A stretch of 64,000 nucleotides of DNA from Prevotella sp. Lineage in GTDB: Bacteria > Bacteroidota > Bacteroidia > Bacteroidales > Dysgonomonadaceae. The notes beneath the pieces are model-generated. The model was not told where the DNA came from. It worked only from the letters and a program-made list of their open reading frames with translations, and did not search any database. A program made the position numbers and the translations under genes. Positions 50,962-60,542 of this stretch are shown one piece after another; position 1 is the stretch's first letter, and each line of letters opens with the position of its first letter. The DNA lies in contig JAISUS010000003.1 of the NCBI GenBank assembly GCA_031271965.1, positions 51,462 through 115,461 on the forward strand, written 5' to 3'.

Positions 50962-53286
50962 ATGAGGTTTGTACTGTTTTTCTCAATCATTCTTCCTATT
51001 GCTAGTGGCATAGTTTCAGCACAAGAGAAAATATCTTATGTCAATCCAATGATAGGAACTGTCAAGATGGGACATACTTTTCCCGGTGCTTGTGTACCTC
51101 ACGGAATCGTTCAGTTAAGCCCCGATACAGATACTATTCCTCATAATGTGAATGGACAATATCAGAAAGATGCTTATAAATACTGTGCTGGATATCAGCA
51201 CAATGATAACACAATTGTAGGATTCAGCCATACGCATTTTAGCGGAACGGGGCATTCCGATCTCGGTGATATTTTGGTCATGCCTATAACAGGAGCGTTG
51301 AAGTTTAATCCGGGTACAGCAGACAATCCCGATTCCGGTTACCGTTCCCGTTTTTCGCACGATACGGAGGTTTCTCGTCCCGGTTATTATGAAGTTGTGC
51401 TCGACGACTATAAAGTGAAAGCCCAATTGACAGCAACCGAAAGAGTAGGGGTTCATAAATATACGTTTCCGGCAAATGAGAAACAACAGGTTTTACTCGA
51501 CCTTGTTCATGGTATCTATAACTATGACGGAAAGGTGCTTTGGGCTAGCCTGAGAGTTGAAAACGATACATTGGTAACTGGATATCGCATTACAAATGGA
51601 TGGTCGAGAGAGAATTATATTTACTTTGCTATTTCTCTATCCAAACCAATTCACAATTATGGATATGTAGACCGGGAGAAGCCAAAGTATATTGGATTTT
51701 GGAGAAAATTCGATTTGCAAAAAAACTTTCCTGAAATTGCCGGACGAAAAATTGTGACCTATTTCGATTTTGGGACAGATAATGCTCCTTTAGATATAAA
51801 AGTAGCTTTATCAGCTGTAAGTACACAAGGTGCAGTCAAAAATCTTGAAGCAGAAGCTAAAAATAAATCTTTCGAACAGATTGTCACAGAAGCTTCAAAT
51901 AAATGGGAAAAAGAATTGGCTGTAATTGATGTAAAAGGTAGTAAAGATGGACAGGAAATGCTTTATACTTCTCTTTATCATACGCTTATAAATCCTTCTG
52001 TATATATGGATGTTGACGAACAATATCGTGGCATAGACCATAATATACATCAGGCTGACGGCTTTACAAATTACACCGTCTTTTCTGTTTGGGATACTTA
52101 CAGGGCATTGCATCCTTTGTTTAATATAATAAATAGGGAGCGGAGTGTCGATATTGTGAAATCTATGATAGCACATTACGATCAGAGTGTGCATAAGGCA
52201 TTACCTGTGTGGTCGCATATGGGAAATGAAAACTGGTGTATGATAGGATATCATTCAGTCTCTGTCCTTGCTGATGCCATTGATAAAGGGCTGGATATAG
52301 ACAAAAAACATGCATTGGAGGCTATGGTAAGCAGTTCAAATGTAGACTATTATGACGGTATTGGCGAATATAAGAAATTAGGATATGTACCTTATGATAA
52401 GAATGGAAGCGGTTCGTCTATAACTCTTGAATATTCTTACGATGACTGGACGATATATAATACTGCCCGGAAATTAGGTAATACATCATTAGCAGAGACT
52501 TACAAGAAAAGAGCTTCCAATTATAACAACATATTCGATCCAGAGCTAAAATTTGTCCGTGCCCGCAAAATGGATGGTAGTTGGAAAACACCATTCAGCC
52601 TATTAAATACGCATAGAGAAGGATTTATTGAAGGAAATTCGTGGAATTACTCATTTTATGTGCCGCATGACGTAAAGGGATTAATCAGACAAATGGGTGG
52701 TGATAAACAATTTACTCAACGCCTTGATTCCTTATTTACTATGCATTTACCCGACGAGTTTTTTGAACAGACAGAAGATGTAACCCGCGAAGGTCTTTTG
52801 GGTAATTATGTACACGGTAACGAACCTAGTCATCATATAGTATACCTGTATGCATGGACTTCGCAGCCATGGAAAACTCAATACTGGGTACGTGATATAA
52901 TGAACCGTATGTACAAAAATAGTATAGACGGGCTTTGTGGAAACGATGATTGTGGGCAAATGTCAGCTTGGTATATCTTCTCGGCGATGGGTTTTTATCC
53001 TGTGTGCCCCGGTTCAAACGAGTATGTACTTGGAGCTCCGTATTTTCCATATATGAGGGTTAGGGTAGGAGAGAACAAGTATTTAACAATAAAAGCAGAT
53101 GGTGTCAGCGATATAAACAGATATGTGAAAGCTGTCAGGCTAAACGGGAAGATATATACGAAAGCTTACATCACATACAATAACATTAAGGATGGTGCTA
53201 CATTGGAATTTGAGATGATAGCTAAACCAAATAAAAAGCGATTGTTTACAGAAGAAGAAAAGCCCTATTCACTTTCGTCAGAATGA
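50962..53286 (+). CDS. Glycoside hydrolase family 92 (alpha-mannosidase)
   Basis: A 774-residue secreted calcium-dependent alpha-mannosidase with a signal peptide (cleaved after VSA). Typical blocks are VNPMIGTVKMGHTFPGACVP, GFSHTHFSGTGHSDLGD, FSVWDTYRALHPL, EGNSWNYSFYVPHD (with the catalytic acid), HGNEPSHH and GNDDCGQMSAWYIFSAMGFY. GH92 enzymes cut alpha-1,2-, 1,3-, 1,4- or 1,6-mannosides; the exact linkage is not decidable by eye. With the upstream GH125 enzyme it forms a periplasmic mannan or high-mannose trimming pair. No SusC/SusD pair is adjacent. Confidence 0.93.
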   Translation: MRFVLFFSIILPIASGIVSAQEKISYVNPMIGTVKMGHTFPGACVPHGIVQLSPDTDTIPHNVNGQYQKDAYKYCAGYQHNDNTIVGFSHTHFSGTGHSDLGDILVMPITGALKFNPGTADNPDSGYRSRFSHDTEVSRPGYYEVVLDDYKVKAQLTATERVGVHKYTFPANEKQQVLLDLVHGIYNYDGKVLWASLRVENDTLVTGYRITNGWSRENYIYFAISLSKPIHNYGYVDREKPKYIGFWRKFDLQKNFPEIAGRKIVTYFDFGTDNAPLDIKVALSAVSTQGAVKNLEAEAKNKSFEQIVTEASNKWEKELAVIDVKGSKDGQEMLYTSLYHTLINPSVYMDVDEQYRGIDHNIHQADGFTNYTVFSVWDTYRALHPLFNIINRERSVDIVKSMIAHYDQSVHKALPVWSHMGNENWCMIGYHSVSVLADAIDKGLDIDKKHALEAMVSSSNVDYYDGIGEYKKLGYVPYDKNGSGSSITLEYSYDDWTIYNTARKLGNTSLAETYKKRASNYNNIFDPELKFVRARKMDGSWKTPFSLLNTHREGFIEGNSWNYSFYVPHDVKGLIRQMGGDKQFTQRLDSLFTMHLPDEFFEQTEDVTREGLLGNYVHGNEPSHHIVYLYAWTSQPWKTQYWVRDIMNRMYKNSIDGLCGNDDCGQMSAWYIFSAMGFYPVCPGSNEYVLGAPYFPYMRVRVGENKYLTIKADGVSDINRYVKAVRLNGKIYTKAYITYNNIKDGATLEFEMIAKPNKKRLFTEEEKPYSLSSE

Positions 53287-53318
53287 TTTGCTCAGTCTGT
53301 TTTGAATTATTACCTTTG
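53287..53318 (+). promoter_or_regulatory. Promoter of the ABC-F gene
   Basis: TTTG (53287-53290), 20 bases, then TACCTTTG (53311-53318) matches both the -33 and -7 Bacteroidetes elements. The transcript would start near 53325, giving a leader of about 125 nt. Confidence 0.65.
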
Positions 53319-53340
53319 CTGCGAACATAAAAATACTCCA

Positions 53341-53413
53341 ATGAGAATAAACAATTAATAAGTCGGTTTCTTTAAACCGACGCCCTGAATTTTCAAAATA
53401 GTTTTCGGTTTAA
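53341..53413 (+). promoter_or_regulatory. Attenuator-like leader of the ABC-F gene
   Basis: The leader contains a 5-codon ORF (MRINN, 53341-53358), immediately followed by a hairpin GTCGGTTT/AAACCGAC (53362-53369, 53374-53381). The right arm also pairs with a downstream segment: TTAAACCGA (53372-53380) with TCGGTTTAA (53405-53413). The two hairpins cannot form together. ABC-F resistance genes in Firmicutes are often controlled by leader peptides and alternative structures; this arrangement is similar in logic, but no T run marks a terminator. Confidence 0.5.
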
Positions 53414-53449
53414 CAGGTCTTTATTCAAGACTCTTATTAATTGTACATC

Positions 53450-55039
53450 ATGAGTATTATAATCAGTGATATTTCGTATCACTATTTCAATCAAAAAGCA
53501 TTATTTGAGCATATTAGTTTTTCTGTTTTGTCAAACAGGAAAGTATCTCTTATTGGTAATAACGGAACAGGAAAATCAACATTATTGAAGCTTTTAGCAG
53601 GAGAACTTATTCCTTCTTCGGGTTCTGTTCAATGTACATCACAAGCATATTATATTCCACAACAAATTGGCATTACAGGGCAAAGTGTAGCAGAAGCTCT
53701 TGGCGTAGCAGAGAAGATAAATGCGTTGCATTCTATCTATGGTGGTAGTACAGACCAAATTCATTACGATCAATTAACCGATGATTGGAACATTGAATCG
53801 CGATGTAGGTCGGCTCTTGATTTTTGGGGATTAGTAGATATTGATCTGAATACATCTGTTGATATATTAAGTGGGGGAGAAAAAAGCAAGGTGTTTTTGG
53901 CTGGATTGTTAATTCATAAGCCGGATATTATTTTGCTCGACGAACCTACGAATCATCTGGATCAGACAAGCAGGCAAAAGTTTTATGACTATATCTTTGA
54001 TTGTAGAGCTACCGTTATAATTGTTAGCCACGATGTTACGCTTCTCAATAAGTTAGATTCGACCTATGAACTGTCTGCAAAAGGGATTAAGCTTTATGGA
54101 GGAAATTATACTTTTTACAAAGAACAAAAAAATATTGAAGAAGAAGCGTTGGCGCAGCAAATCAACTTTGAAGAGAAACAACTTAGGACTGCACACAGAA
54201 AGGCTCAGGAGATGAAAGAAAGACAAAATAGAAGAATAAAGCAAGGAGAGAATAGTTCGTCAGGAACTCCTCGCATTGTGTTGGGGATGTTGCAGGAAAG
54301 TGGAGAAAATACTCGGGCAAAATTGAATGAAAAGCATTCAACTATTATTGCCGGTAACCAACAAAAACTTACAGAATTACGGCAAAAACAGCAGGCTAAT
54401 ATTGAACTTAAAATAGATATTAAAGATGCTCAATTACATAATGGTAAATTACTATTTGCGGCTATCAATGCGAATTTTGGATATAGGGAAGATAAACAGA
54501 TCTGGAAAGACCCATTAAACTTAGAAGTTCGTAGTGGTGAACGGATTCGTATAATCGGAGATAATGGAACAGGTAAAACAACACTATTAAGATTATTAAT
54601 GGGAGAACTTTCTCCATCAGAGGGTGAAATAAAACAGTCGGATTTTTCTTATGTCTATCTCGATCAGCAGTATAACCAAGTGCATAAGGATATAACTGTT
54701 TTAGATCTCGCACATGAATATAATACCAATAACCTGTTGGACCATGAGATAAAGTTGAGACTCAATAGGGCTTTGTTTCCACAAAATGCATGGGATAAGA
54801 ATTGTCTGGCTCTTAGTGGGGGCGAACGTATGAGGCTTTACTTATGTTGTTTAATGATTTCAAATCAGATTCCCGATATCTTCATTTTGGATGAACCTAC
54901 AAACAATTTGGATTTGTCGAGCCTGTCTATACTTACCAATACAGTCAAAGCTTATGAGGGAACTATCCTTGTTATCTCTCATGATCAAAATTTTATTGAT
55001 GAGATTGGAATAACAAAGGTTATAGAGTTGAAAAATTAG
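53450..55039 (+). CDS. ABC-F family ribosome-associated ATPase
   Basis: A 529-residue soluble protein with two ABC cassettes and no membrane helices. Cassette 1 has Walker A GNNGTGKST (36-44), signature LSGGEKSKVFLAG and Walker B ILLDEPTNHLD. Cassette 2 has GDNGTGKTT, LSGGERMRLYLC and FILDEPTNNLD. A long charged linker (about 80 residues, with KEQKNIEEEALAQQ and KAQEMKERQNRRIKQGE) joins them and would reach into the ribosome. ABC-F proteins act at the E site on translation and several protect against antibiotics. Start is ATG 53450; a TTG at 53441 is rejected. Confidence 0.9.
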   Translation: MSIIISDISYHYFNQKALFEHISFSVLSNRKVSLIGNNGTGKSTLLKLLAGELIPSSGSVQCTSQAYYIPQQIGITGQSVAEALGVAEKINALHSIYGGSTDQIHYDQLTDDWNIESRCRSALDFWGLVDIDLNTSVDILSGGEKSKVFLAGLLIHKPDIILLDEPTNHLDQTSRQKFYDYIFDCRATVIIVSHDVTLLNKLDSTYELSAKGIKLYGGNYTFYKEQKNIEEEALAQQINFEEKQLRTAHRKAQEMKERQNRRIKQGENSSSGTPRIVLGMLQESGENTRAKLNEKHSTIIAGNQQKLTELRQKQQANIELKIDIKDAQLHNGKLLFAAINANFGYREDKQIWKDPLNLEVRSGERIRIIGDNGTGKTTLLRLLMGELSPSEGEIKQSDFSYVYLDQQYNQVHKDITVLDLAHEYNTNNLLDHEIKLRLNRALFPQNAWDKNCLALSGGERMRLYLCCLMISNQIPDIFILDEPTNNLDLSSLSILTNTVKAYEGTILVISHDQNFIDEIGITKVIELKN

Positions 55040-55105
55040 TCTGTTCCCGAAAATAGAAAGCTGCCGTTCAGATAGATAATCTTTTGACGACTGCTTTTAT
55101 ATATT

Positions 55106-55894
55106 TTATTTTTCTCTCAGATATAGATACCAATATATCGCGCCAACAAGCAGCGCTCCGCCAATAAAGTTGCCAATTGTCGCAGGAATAAGATTTTGTA
55201 GAATAAAAGCGCTCCATGTAATATCTGCTCCCGAATAAATAGCAGCCGGAATAAAAAACATATTTGCAATAGAGTGTTCATACCCAAGTGTAACAAACAA
55301 CATTACGGGTATCCAGATTCCAATACATTTTCCCGAAATATCTTTTGCTGCATATCCCATAAACATTCCTAAACATACCAGCCAGTTTGCTCCGATTCCT
55401 TTTATAAGCACTTTAAGAAAATCCTGATTTACTTTAACTTCAGAATAATGGTGCAAATATGCTTGCCAAGGTTCTTTTTCTAATAGCCCGACTTCGTAAG
55501 ATAATAGGAACGCAACTATTTGTGCTCCAATAAAATTGAATATATATGACAATATTAAGTATTTGGCAAATATTCCGGCATTAATTTTGCGTTGCAGTAA
55601 AGGGTAGCTGAAAGCAGCACAATCGCTGGTAAATAAATCTGCTCCGGTGATGGAAACCATAATAAGCCCTACAGGAAATAGAGCTCCCGCTACGAATTTA
55701 ATTAATCCCGGGTTCGATTCACCGATTCCCGGCATACCACCGGCAACCATAACGGACAACAATCCTCCGAATGCAATAAAAACTCCGCCAAGAATGGCTA
55801 TAAGTATGAACTGTAGTATTGGTAAGTTTTTCTTATGTGTGGCTGATACCGCGAAATTGGATGTTATTTCTTTTGGTGAATAATAATTTGCCAT
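55106..55894 (-). CDS. focA: Formate/nitrite transporter family protein (FocA-like)
   Basis: A 262-residue inner-membrane channel with six helices (GGVFIAFGGLLSVMVAGGMPG, FPVGLIMVSITGADLFTSDC, GANWLVCLGMFMGYAAKD, MLFVTLGYEHSIANMFFIPA, NLIPATIGNFIGGALLVGA). The TGADLFTS and GYEHSIANM motifs form the FNT pore, whose histidine is in the latter. As the third gene after pflB and pflA it is expected to export formate made by pyruvate formate-lyase. It starts 22 bases after the pflA stop. Confidence 0.92.
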   Translation of the reverse strand: MANYYSPKEITSNFAVSATHKKNLPILQFILIAILGGVFIAFGGLLSVMVAGGMPGIGESNPGLIKFVAGALFPVGLIMVSITGADLFTSDCAAFSYPLLQRKINAGIFAKYLILSYIFNFIGAQIVAFLLSYEVGLLEKEPWQAYLHHYSEVKVNQDFLKVLIKGIGANWLVCLGMFMGYAAKDISGKCIGIWIPVMLFVTLGYEHSIANMFFIPAAIYSGADITWSAFILQNLIPATIGNFIGGALLVGAIYWYLYLREK

Positions 55895-55916
55895 TATAAA
55901 TTCTTGATTTTTTCTG

Positions 55917-56633
55917 TTAGATATTCAAACCATAAGATTTGAATATAGAGGACGCTTTTTCTATAAGTTCTTGTGTTGGAGGCTGTATTTTACTTAACTT
56001 GTAGTCTATCCCCAGTTGTTCCCATTTATTTATGGCCATTTGGTGGAACGGCAGGATATCTACACGTTCAATATTTTTGAATTGAGAGGCATATTTTGCC
56101 CATTCTATCAGGTCATTTTCATCATCTGTATAGCCGGGAACAAGTACATAGCGGAGCCATACCGGTTTATCTATCGAAGCCAGGTATTCCATAAACTTAA
56201 ATGTGGGCTCTAGTGATGCACTTGTTAATTCTTTGTATTTTATGGGATTTATGTGCTTTATATCAAGTAAAACAAGGTCTGTATAATCAAGAACCGTCTT
56301 AACCTTCTCGTTGAGGTATATTCCTGACGTGTCAATGGCTGTATGGATACCATTTCCTTTGCATATTCTAAAAAGCTCCAAAATAAATTCAGCTTGTAGC
56401 AAAGGTTCTCCCCCCGAAACTGTGATACCGCCTTTGGTAAATATTCTCACTTTATCTATTTCAAGAAATACTTCTTCCGGCGTGAGCGTATATTTAGATT
56501 CGTTCGTTTTCCATGTATCCGGATTGTGGCAATACAGGCAACGCAGGGGGCATCCCTGCGTAAACAAAACAAAACGGATTCCCGGGCCATCCTTTGTTCC
56601 GAATGTTTCAAAAGAATGAATATATCCTTCCAT
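55917..56633 (-). CDS. pflA: Pyruvate formate-lyase-activating enzyme
   Basis: A 238-residue radical SAM enzyme. The cluster-binding cysteines are C28, C32 and C35 in FTQGCPLRCLYCHNPDTW (CxxxCxxC), followed by GGITVSGGEPLLQ and DTSGI, the SAM-binding motifs. It abstracts hydrogen from glycine 718 of PflB to make the active glycyl radical. It lies 80 bases after pflB, with a strong hairpin and T run between, so it may be made at a lower level than PflB. Confidence 0.96.
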   Translation of the reverse strand: MEGYIHSFETFGTKDGPGIRFVLFTQGCPLRCLYCHNPDTWKTNESKYTLTPEEVFLEIDKVRIFTKGGITVSGGEPLLQAEFILELFRICKGNGIHTAIDTSGIYLNEKVKTVLDYTDLVLLDIKHINPIKYKELTSASLEPTFKFMEYLASIDKPVWLRYVLVPGYTDDENDLIEWAKYASQFKNIERVDILPFHQMAINKWEQLGIDYKLSKIQPPTQELIEKASSIFKSYGLNI

Positions 56634-56660
56634 TATTTACGTTTGCAAACCTACAAAACA

Positions 56661-56700
56661 AAAGAGGGTGTGTCAAAAGTCCTTTTGACGCGCCCTCTTT
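56661..56700 (-). terminator. Terminator-like hairpin between pflB and pflA
   Basis: On the minus strand a near-perfect 19-bp stem (arms 56661-56679 and 56682-56700) is followed by TTTTGTTTT. Its arm contains GTGTGTCAAAAG, the same 12-mer found in the palindrome at 24431-24512. It sits inside the operon, which suggests partial termination or mRNA processing. Confidence 0.8.
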
Positions 56701-56713
56701 CTCATCCTATATA

Positions 56714-58945
56714 CTAAATAACTGTCGTAATTGTCCTGTTGATAACATCCAATTGCTGTTCACGTGTAAGTTTTATGAAGTTTACTGCATAACCGGATAC
56801 ACGGATTGTCAATTGTGGATATAATTCCGGATGTTCCATCGCATCGATTAACAGATCGCGATTGAAAACATTCACATTCAAGTGATGCCCCGATTTTAAG
56901 AAATATCCGTCAAGTAATCCCGCCAGGTTTACAGCTTCCTCTTCTTTGTTTTTACCCAAAGTATTTGGTGTTATGGCAAATGTATAAGAGATTCCATCAT
57001 TGGCATGCTCAAACGGAAGTTTAGCAACTGACGAAAGTGATGCAACAGCGCCTTTGGTATCTCGTCCGTGCATTGGGTTTGCTCCCGGAGCGAAAGGCGT
57101 GCCGTCGCGGCGACCATCGGGTGTATTTCCTGTTTTTTTGCCGTATACAACATTCGATGTGATTGTCAATACCGACTGTGTTGGAATTGCATCTTTATAC
57201 ATCTTGCGTTTACGGATTTTATTCATGAATTTTTCCACAATCTCTATGGCAAACTTATCCGTTTTGTCATCATTATTACCAAATGGAATGTAATCTTTTT
57301 CCAGAATATAATCTACAGCATCCCCGTCTGCGTCTCTTACAATGCGGACTTTACCATATTTGATCGCTGCAAACGAGTCGGCTATAATTGATAGCCCCGA
57401 CACCCCAAATGCTTGTGTACGCACGATGTCTACATCATGCAAAGCCATTTCTAAAGCTTCGTACGAGTATTTGTCATGCATATAGTGAATAATGTTGAGA
57501 GCTTTTACATAGGTTTCTGCAACCCAATCGAGTGTGCGGTCAAACTTCTCCCATACTTCCTCGAAATCCAAGTAATCGCCCGAAACTCTTTCTACCCAAT
57601 GTTTAGGCAATACCTGGGCTTTTGTTTTTTCATCTTTACCTCCATTTATTGTATAAAGCAACGCCTTAGGCAAATTTGCCCGGGCACCGAAAAACTGCAT
57701 CTGGTGGCCTATTCGCATAGGAGATACACAACAGGCGATACCATAATCGTCTCCTAACTGAGGACGCATAATATCATCGTTTTCATATTGAAGTGAGGAT
57801 GTATCTATAGATACTTTCGCGCAATATTTTTTCCAGGCTTCCGGCAAACGGTCACTCCATAGAATTGTAAGATTTGGTTCCGGGGCAGGCCCTAGATTAT
57901 AAAGGGTGTGTAACATACGATAGCTGTTCTTGGTTACCATCGATTTGCCCCGATTAGTCATGCCACCTATCGATTCTGTTACCCATACAGGGTCTCCCGA
58001 AAATAGTTCGTTATACTCATTCGTACGAAGGAACCGAACGATACGTAACTTCATTACGAAATGGTCGATAAATTCCTGAGCTTCTTTTTCTGTAATCAGG
58101 CCCTCTTTCAAGTCCCGTTCAATGTATATGTCAAGAAAGGTAGTTACACGTCCTAAGCTCATCGCTGCACCATTCTGATCCTTTATAGCAGCAAGGTATC
58201 CGAAGTATGTCCATTGAATTGCTTCCCGTGCATTTTTTGCAGGTTGGGAAATATCGAATCCATAAGCCGCCGCCATACGTTTGAAAGCTTTTAGAGCTTG
58301 AATCTGTGTACTTAATTCTTCACGAAGGCGGATCAGATCATCCGTCATCACAATGGGATCGCATTCTTGAAAACGTTTTTCCCGTTCAGCTATCAGGCGG
58401 TCTACTCCGTAAAGAGCCACACGGCGATAATCTCCGATAATACGTCCGCGGCCGTAAGCGTCAGGAAGCCCGGTTAATAAACCATTGCTTCTGGCACGTC
58501 GTATACTGTCTGTATAAGCCGAAAATACGCCCTCATTATGGGTTTTCCGGTATTTTGAATATATTTCGGTTGTAATAGTATCCAGCTTGTAGCCATATTC
58601 TTCAAGGCTTTGTTGTACCATACGGAGTCCACCGTTCGGGAATATAGCACGTTTCAGAGGTTTATCTGTTTGCACACCAACTATCTTTTCTAAATCTTTG
58701 TCGATATAACCTGCTCCATAGGCATCGATCTGGGATGGTATTTTAGTCTCGGCATCGTATACACCTTTTTCTTTTTCTACTTTAAATGCTTCACTTAACT
58801 TACTCCAAAGTTCTGTTGTTGCATTAGTTGGCTCTTCCAGAAAAGATTCATCGCCAAGATATTCAGTGTAATTTTCCAGGATAAAATTGTTGACATCTAT
58901 TTTTTCCTGCCATTTAAGACCTTTAAAATTTTTATATGCTTCCAT
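56714..58945 (-). CDS. pflB: Formate C-acetyltransferase (pyruvate formate-lyase)
   Basis: A 743-residue glycyl radical enzyme splitting pyruvate and CoA into acetyl-CoA and formate. The catalytic cysteine pair is C405-C406 in [12 protein letters not shown], and the glycyl radical site is G718 in [11 protein letters not shown]-terminal motifs such as [17 protein letters not shown] match PflB rather than glycerol dehydratase or choline lyase relatives. It leads the operon pflB-pflA-focA. A cobalamin riboswitch lies upstream (59101-59372), unusual for an enzyme with no B12 cofactor. Confidence 0.97.
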   Translation of the reverse strand: MEAYKNFKGLKWQEKIDVNNFILENYTEYLGDESFLEEPTNATTELWSKLSEAFKVEKEKGVYDAETKIPSQIDAYGAGYIDKDLEKIVGVQTDKPLKRAIFPNGGLRMVQQSLEEYGYKLDTITTEIYSKYRKTHNEGVFSAYTDSIRRARSNGLLTGLPDAYGRGRIIGDYRRVALYGVDRLIAEREKRFQECDPIVMTDDLIRLREELSTQIQALKAFKRMAAAYGFDISQPAKNAREAIQWTYFGYLAAIKDQNGAAMSLGRVTTFLDIYIERDLKEGLITEKEAQEFIDHFVMKLRIVRFLRTNEYNELFSGDPVWVTESIGGMTNRGKSMVTKNSYRMLHTLYNLGPAPEPNLTILWSDRLPEAWKKYCAKVSIDTSSLQYENDDIMRPQLGDDYGIACCVSPMRIGHQMQFFGARANLPKALLYTINGGKDEKTKAQVLPKHWVERVSGDYLDFEEVWEKFDRTLDWVAETYVKALNIIHYMHDKYSYEALEMALHDVDIVRTQAFGVSGLSIIADSFAAIKYGKVRIVRDADGDAVDYILEKDYIPFGNNDDKTDKFAIEIVEKFMNKIRKRKMYKDAIPTQSVLTITSNVVYGKKTGNTPDGRRDGTPFAPGANPMHGRDTKGAVASLSSVAKLPFEHANDGISYTFAITPNTLGKNKEEEAVNLAGLLDGYFLKSGHHLNVNVFNRDLLIDAMEHPELYPQLTIRVSGYAVNFIKLTREQQLDVINRTITTVI

Positions 58946-59100
58946 ATCTATTATCTATTTAGAATAATATATTTTATTTTAACATAAACAACTATCAGTT
59001 ACAAATTAATATAACTTACCCATTGAGTGTTTTCTTGGTTGAACATCAAATTGTGACGATCCGATAACTTATTTCCCGAAATTATCAAATTTAAATAATT

Positions 59101-59372
59101 CTGGCAGGTCTTCTGACTTACTCTATCTTTGAACATCCTTCCCAATTCCAGTTAGCAGTTAGCAGTTGACAGTCAACAAAAGAGTAGACTGATAAACTGA
59201 TGGCTGATTACTGTCAATCAGTGGTATTTGGTCTTGTTCAAAGAGTTTTCAGCAACATTGTTAACTGATGACTGTTAACGGTCAGCTGAAAAGAGCTTAC
59301 AGCAGCGGGTCTGTTCAGGATTTACACCTGATTCCCTTTTCACCATTTCCTAAGAAAATAGGAAACGACACC
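59101..59372 (-). promoter_or_regulatory. Cobalamin (adenosylcobalamin-class) riboswitch upstream of pflB
   Basis: Read on the minus strand, the conserved blocks appear in order: AGGGAATC with the stem CAGGTGTAAATCCTG (59317-59337), CAGACCCGCTGCTGTAAGC (59295-59313), CCACTG (59219-59224), GGGAAGG (59137-59143) and AGTCAGAAGACCTGCC (59103-59118). The helix CTCTTTGAACA / TGTTCAAAGA-AGAG joins the peripheral part. Between blocks there are two extra loops, about 70 and 75 nt long, made of repeat-like TTAACAGT/TTAGCAG sequence. pflB starts 155 nt downstream on the same strand. No clear terminator or start-codon hairpin was recognised in the expression platform. Confidence 0.88.
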
Positions 59373-59383
59373 AAAATGTGGTG

Positions 59384-59391
59384 CAAATGTA
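59384..59391 (-). promoter_or_regulatory. Promoter -7 element of the pfl operon
   Basis: On the minus strand TACATTTG fits TAnnTTTG, placing the transcript start just before the riboswitch. Confidence 0.55.
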
Positions 59392-59494
59392 GTAACTTTT
59401 ATCTGAGTATGCTATGTGTATATTGTTAATTTATATCTTCAACAATGCAATTTTCTATATTCATGTTGATAAAATAAATCTTTAATTTTATTAT

Positions 59495-60415
59495 CTACTG
59501 AATACCTGAAATAAATTTTTCTATATACATTATATTGGCATCTTTTAGCAGCACTCGTTTATCTTTGTCCAATAAATAGAGAGAAGGTATTGCCCTAAGT
59601 TCGTATAGTTTAAGTTTTTCTATTTGCTGTCCTTTATCATAACCTACGATCCAATTAGATGGTATTTCGTTTAAATGTCTTTTCCATAGAGAGAGATCGG
59701 TATCGGTATAAACGGCTAAAATCGACAGCTTTCTGTTTTGTAGTAAATCGTTTATACTTTTTGAGGTTTTCAGAAAAGTTGTAGTTTCTTTACAAGCATT
59801 ACAGTCCGGGTTGTAAAAGTAAAGGATAGTATATGGACTTTCTATAGCATATAAATTACTACTGCTACCGCTGGCTATAGTGTAAGTGATATCTGAAGTT
59901 ATCGAGCCAAGCCTGTTCTTTAAAATCATCTTTATATCAAATTCGGTCTGTTGTTTGGTAGTTTCATTACTTGATTTGTCTTGTAGGATATATTCTAGTA
60001 CGGGGATATATAACTCTTCGTCCCTGAATGGAGAGTTGGGATCGTATAAATAATGATTACACAGTTTCAGCATGTAAAAGTATGCATTATTATTAGCTGA
60101 ATTCTGTAATTCTGCTTGCTGAAGCATGTTCTTCATTGAATTTCGGATAGTAATGGAGTCATAAGGGGGAAGAATATTAAGAAAATCAACAAAAGCCTTT
60201 TCTGTAATATCCGGTCGGCTTATACGAATACTATCACTAAAATCGAATGAATCCCAGTAATGTAAAACCCGATAAGAAGCTTGTGATTTCTCTTCATTTA
60301 TAGTTGGGGTTTTATTTGGCTGGGATGTTTTATTTTCCAATTTCTTACAACTGGAATTAAGGCAAATCGATATTGTACAAATAGTGGCTATAAAGAGGTA
60401 TGTTTCTTTTCTCAT
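59495..60415 (-). CDS. Thioredoxin-fold lipoprotein (DUF5106/TlpA-like)
   Basis: A 306-residue lipoprotein with a lipobox ending LNSSC (lipid cysteine at residue 23). The N-terminal ~160 residues are a helical DUF5106-type region; the C-terminal part is a thioredoxin fold with the CxxC motif C205-N-A-C208 in YFYNPDCNAC and a cis-proline segment RAIPSLYLLD. It probably reduces or isomerises disulfides, or transfers electrons, in the periplasm or on the cell surface. It is the last gene of the surface-protein unit beginning beyond 64000. Confidence 0.85.
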   Translation of the reverse strand: MRKETYLFIATICTISICLNSSCKKLENKTSQPNKTPTINEEKSQASYRVLHYWDSFDFSDSIRISRPDITEKAFVDFLNILPPYDSITIRNSMKNMLQQAELQNSANNNAYFYMLKLCNHYLYDPNSPFRDEELYIPVLEYILQDKSSNETTKQQTEFDIKMILKNRLGSITSDITYTIASGSSSNLYAIESPYTILYFYNPDCNACKETTTFLKTSKSINDLLQNRKLSILAVYTDTDLSLWKRHLNEIPSNWIVGYDKGQQIEKLKLYELRAIPSLYLLDKDKRVLLKDANIMYIEKFISGIQ

Positions 60416-60542
60416 CTTGTTTTAAATCTGAGGTTTCTTTAATGAAATTCTGTATTTGTGTTAATAATCTTCATTATTGCTGCAAATATAGTTTTAAAAT
60501 ACTTATTTCTTTCATGAAAGCTAAGAATGGTTTGTGACCATG

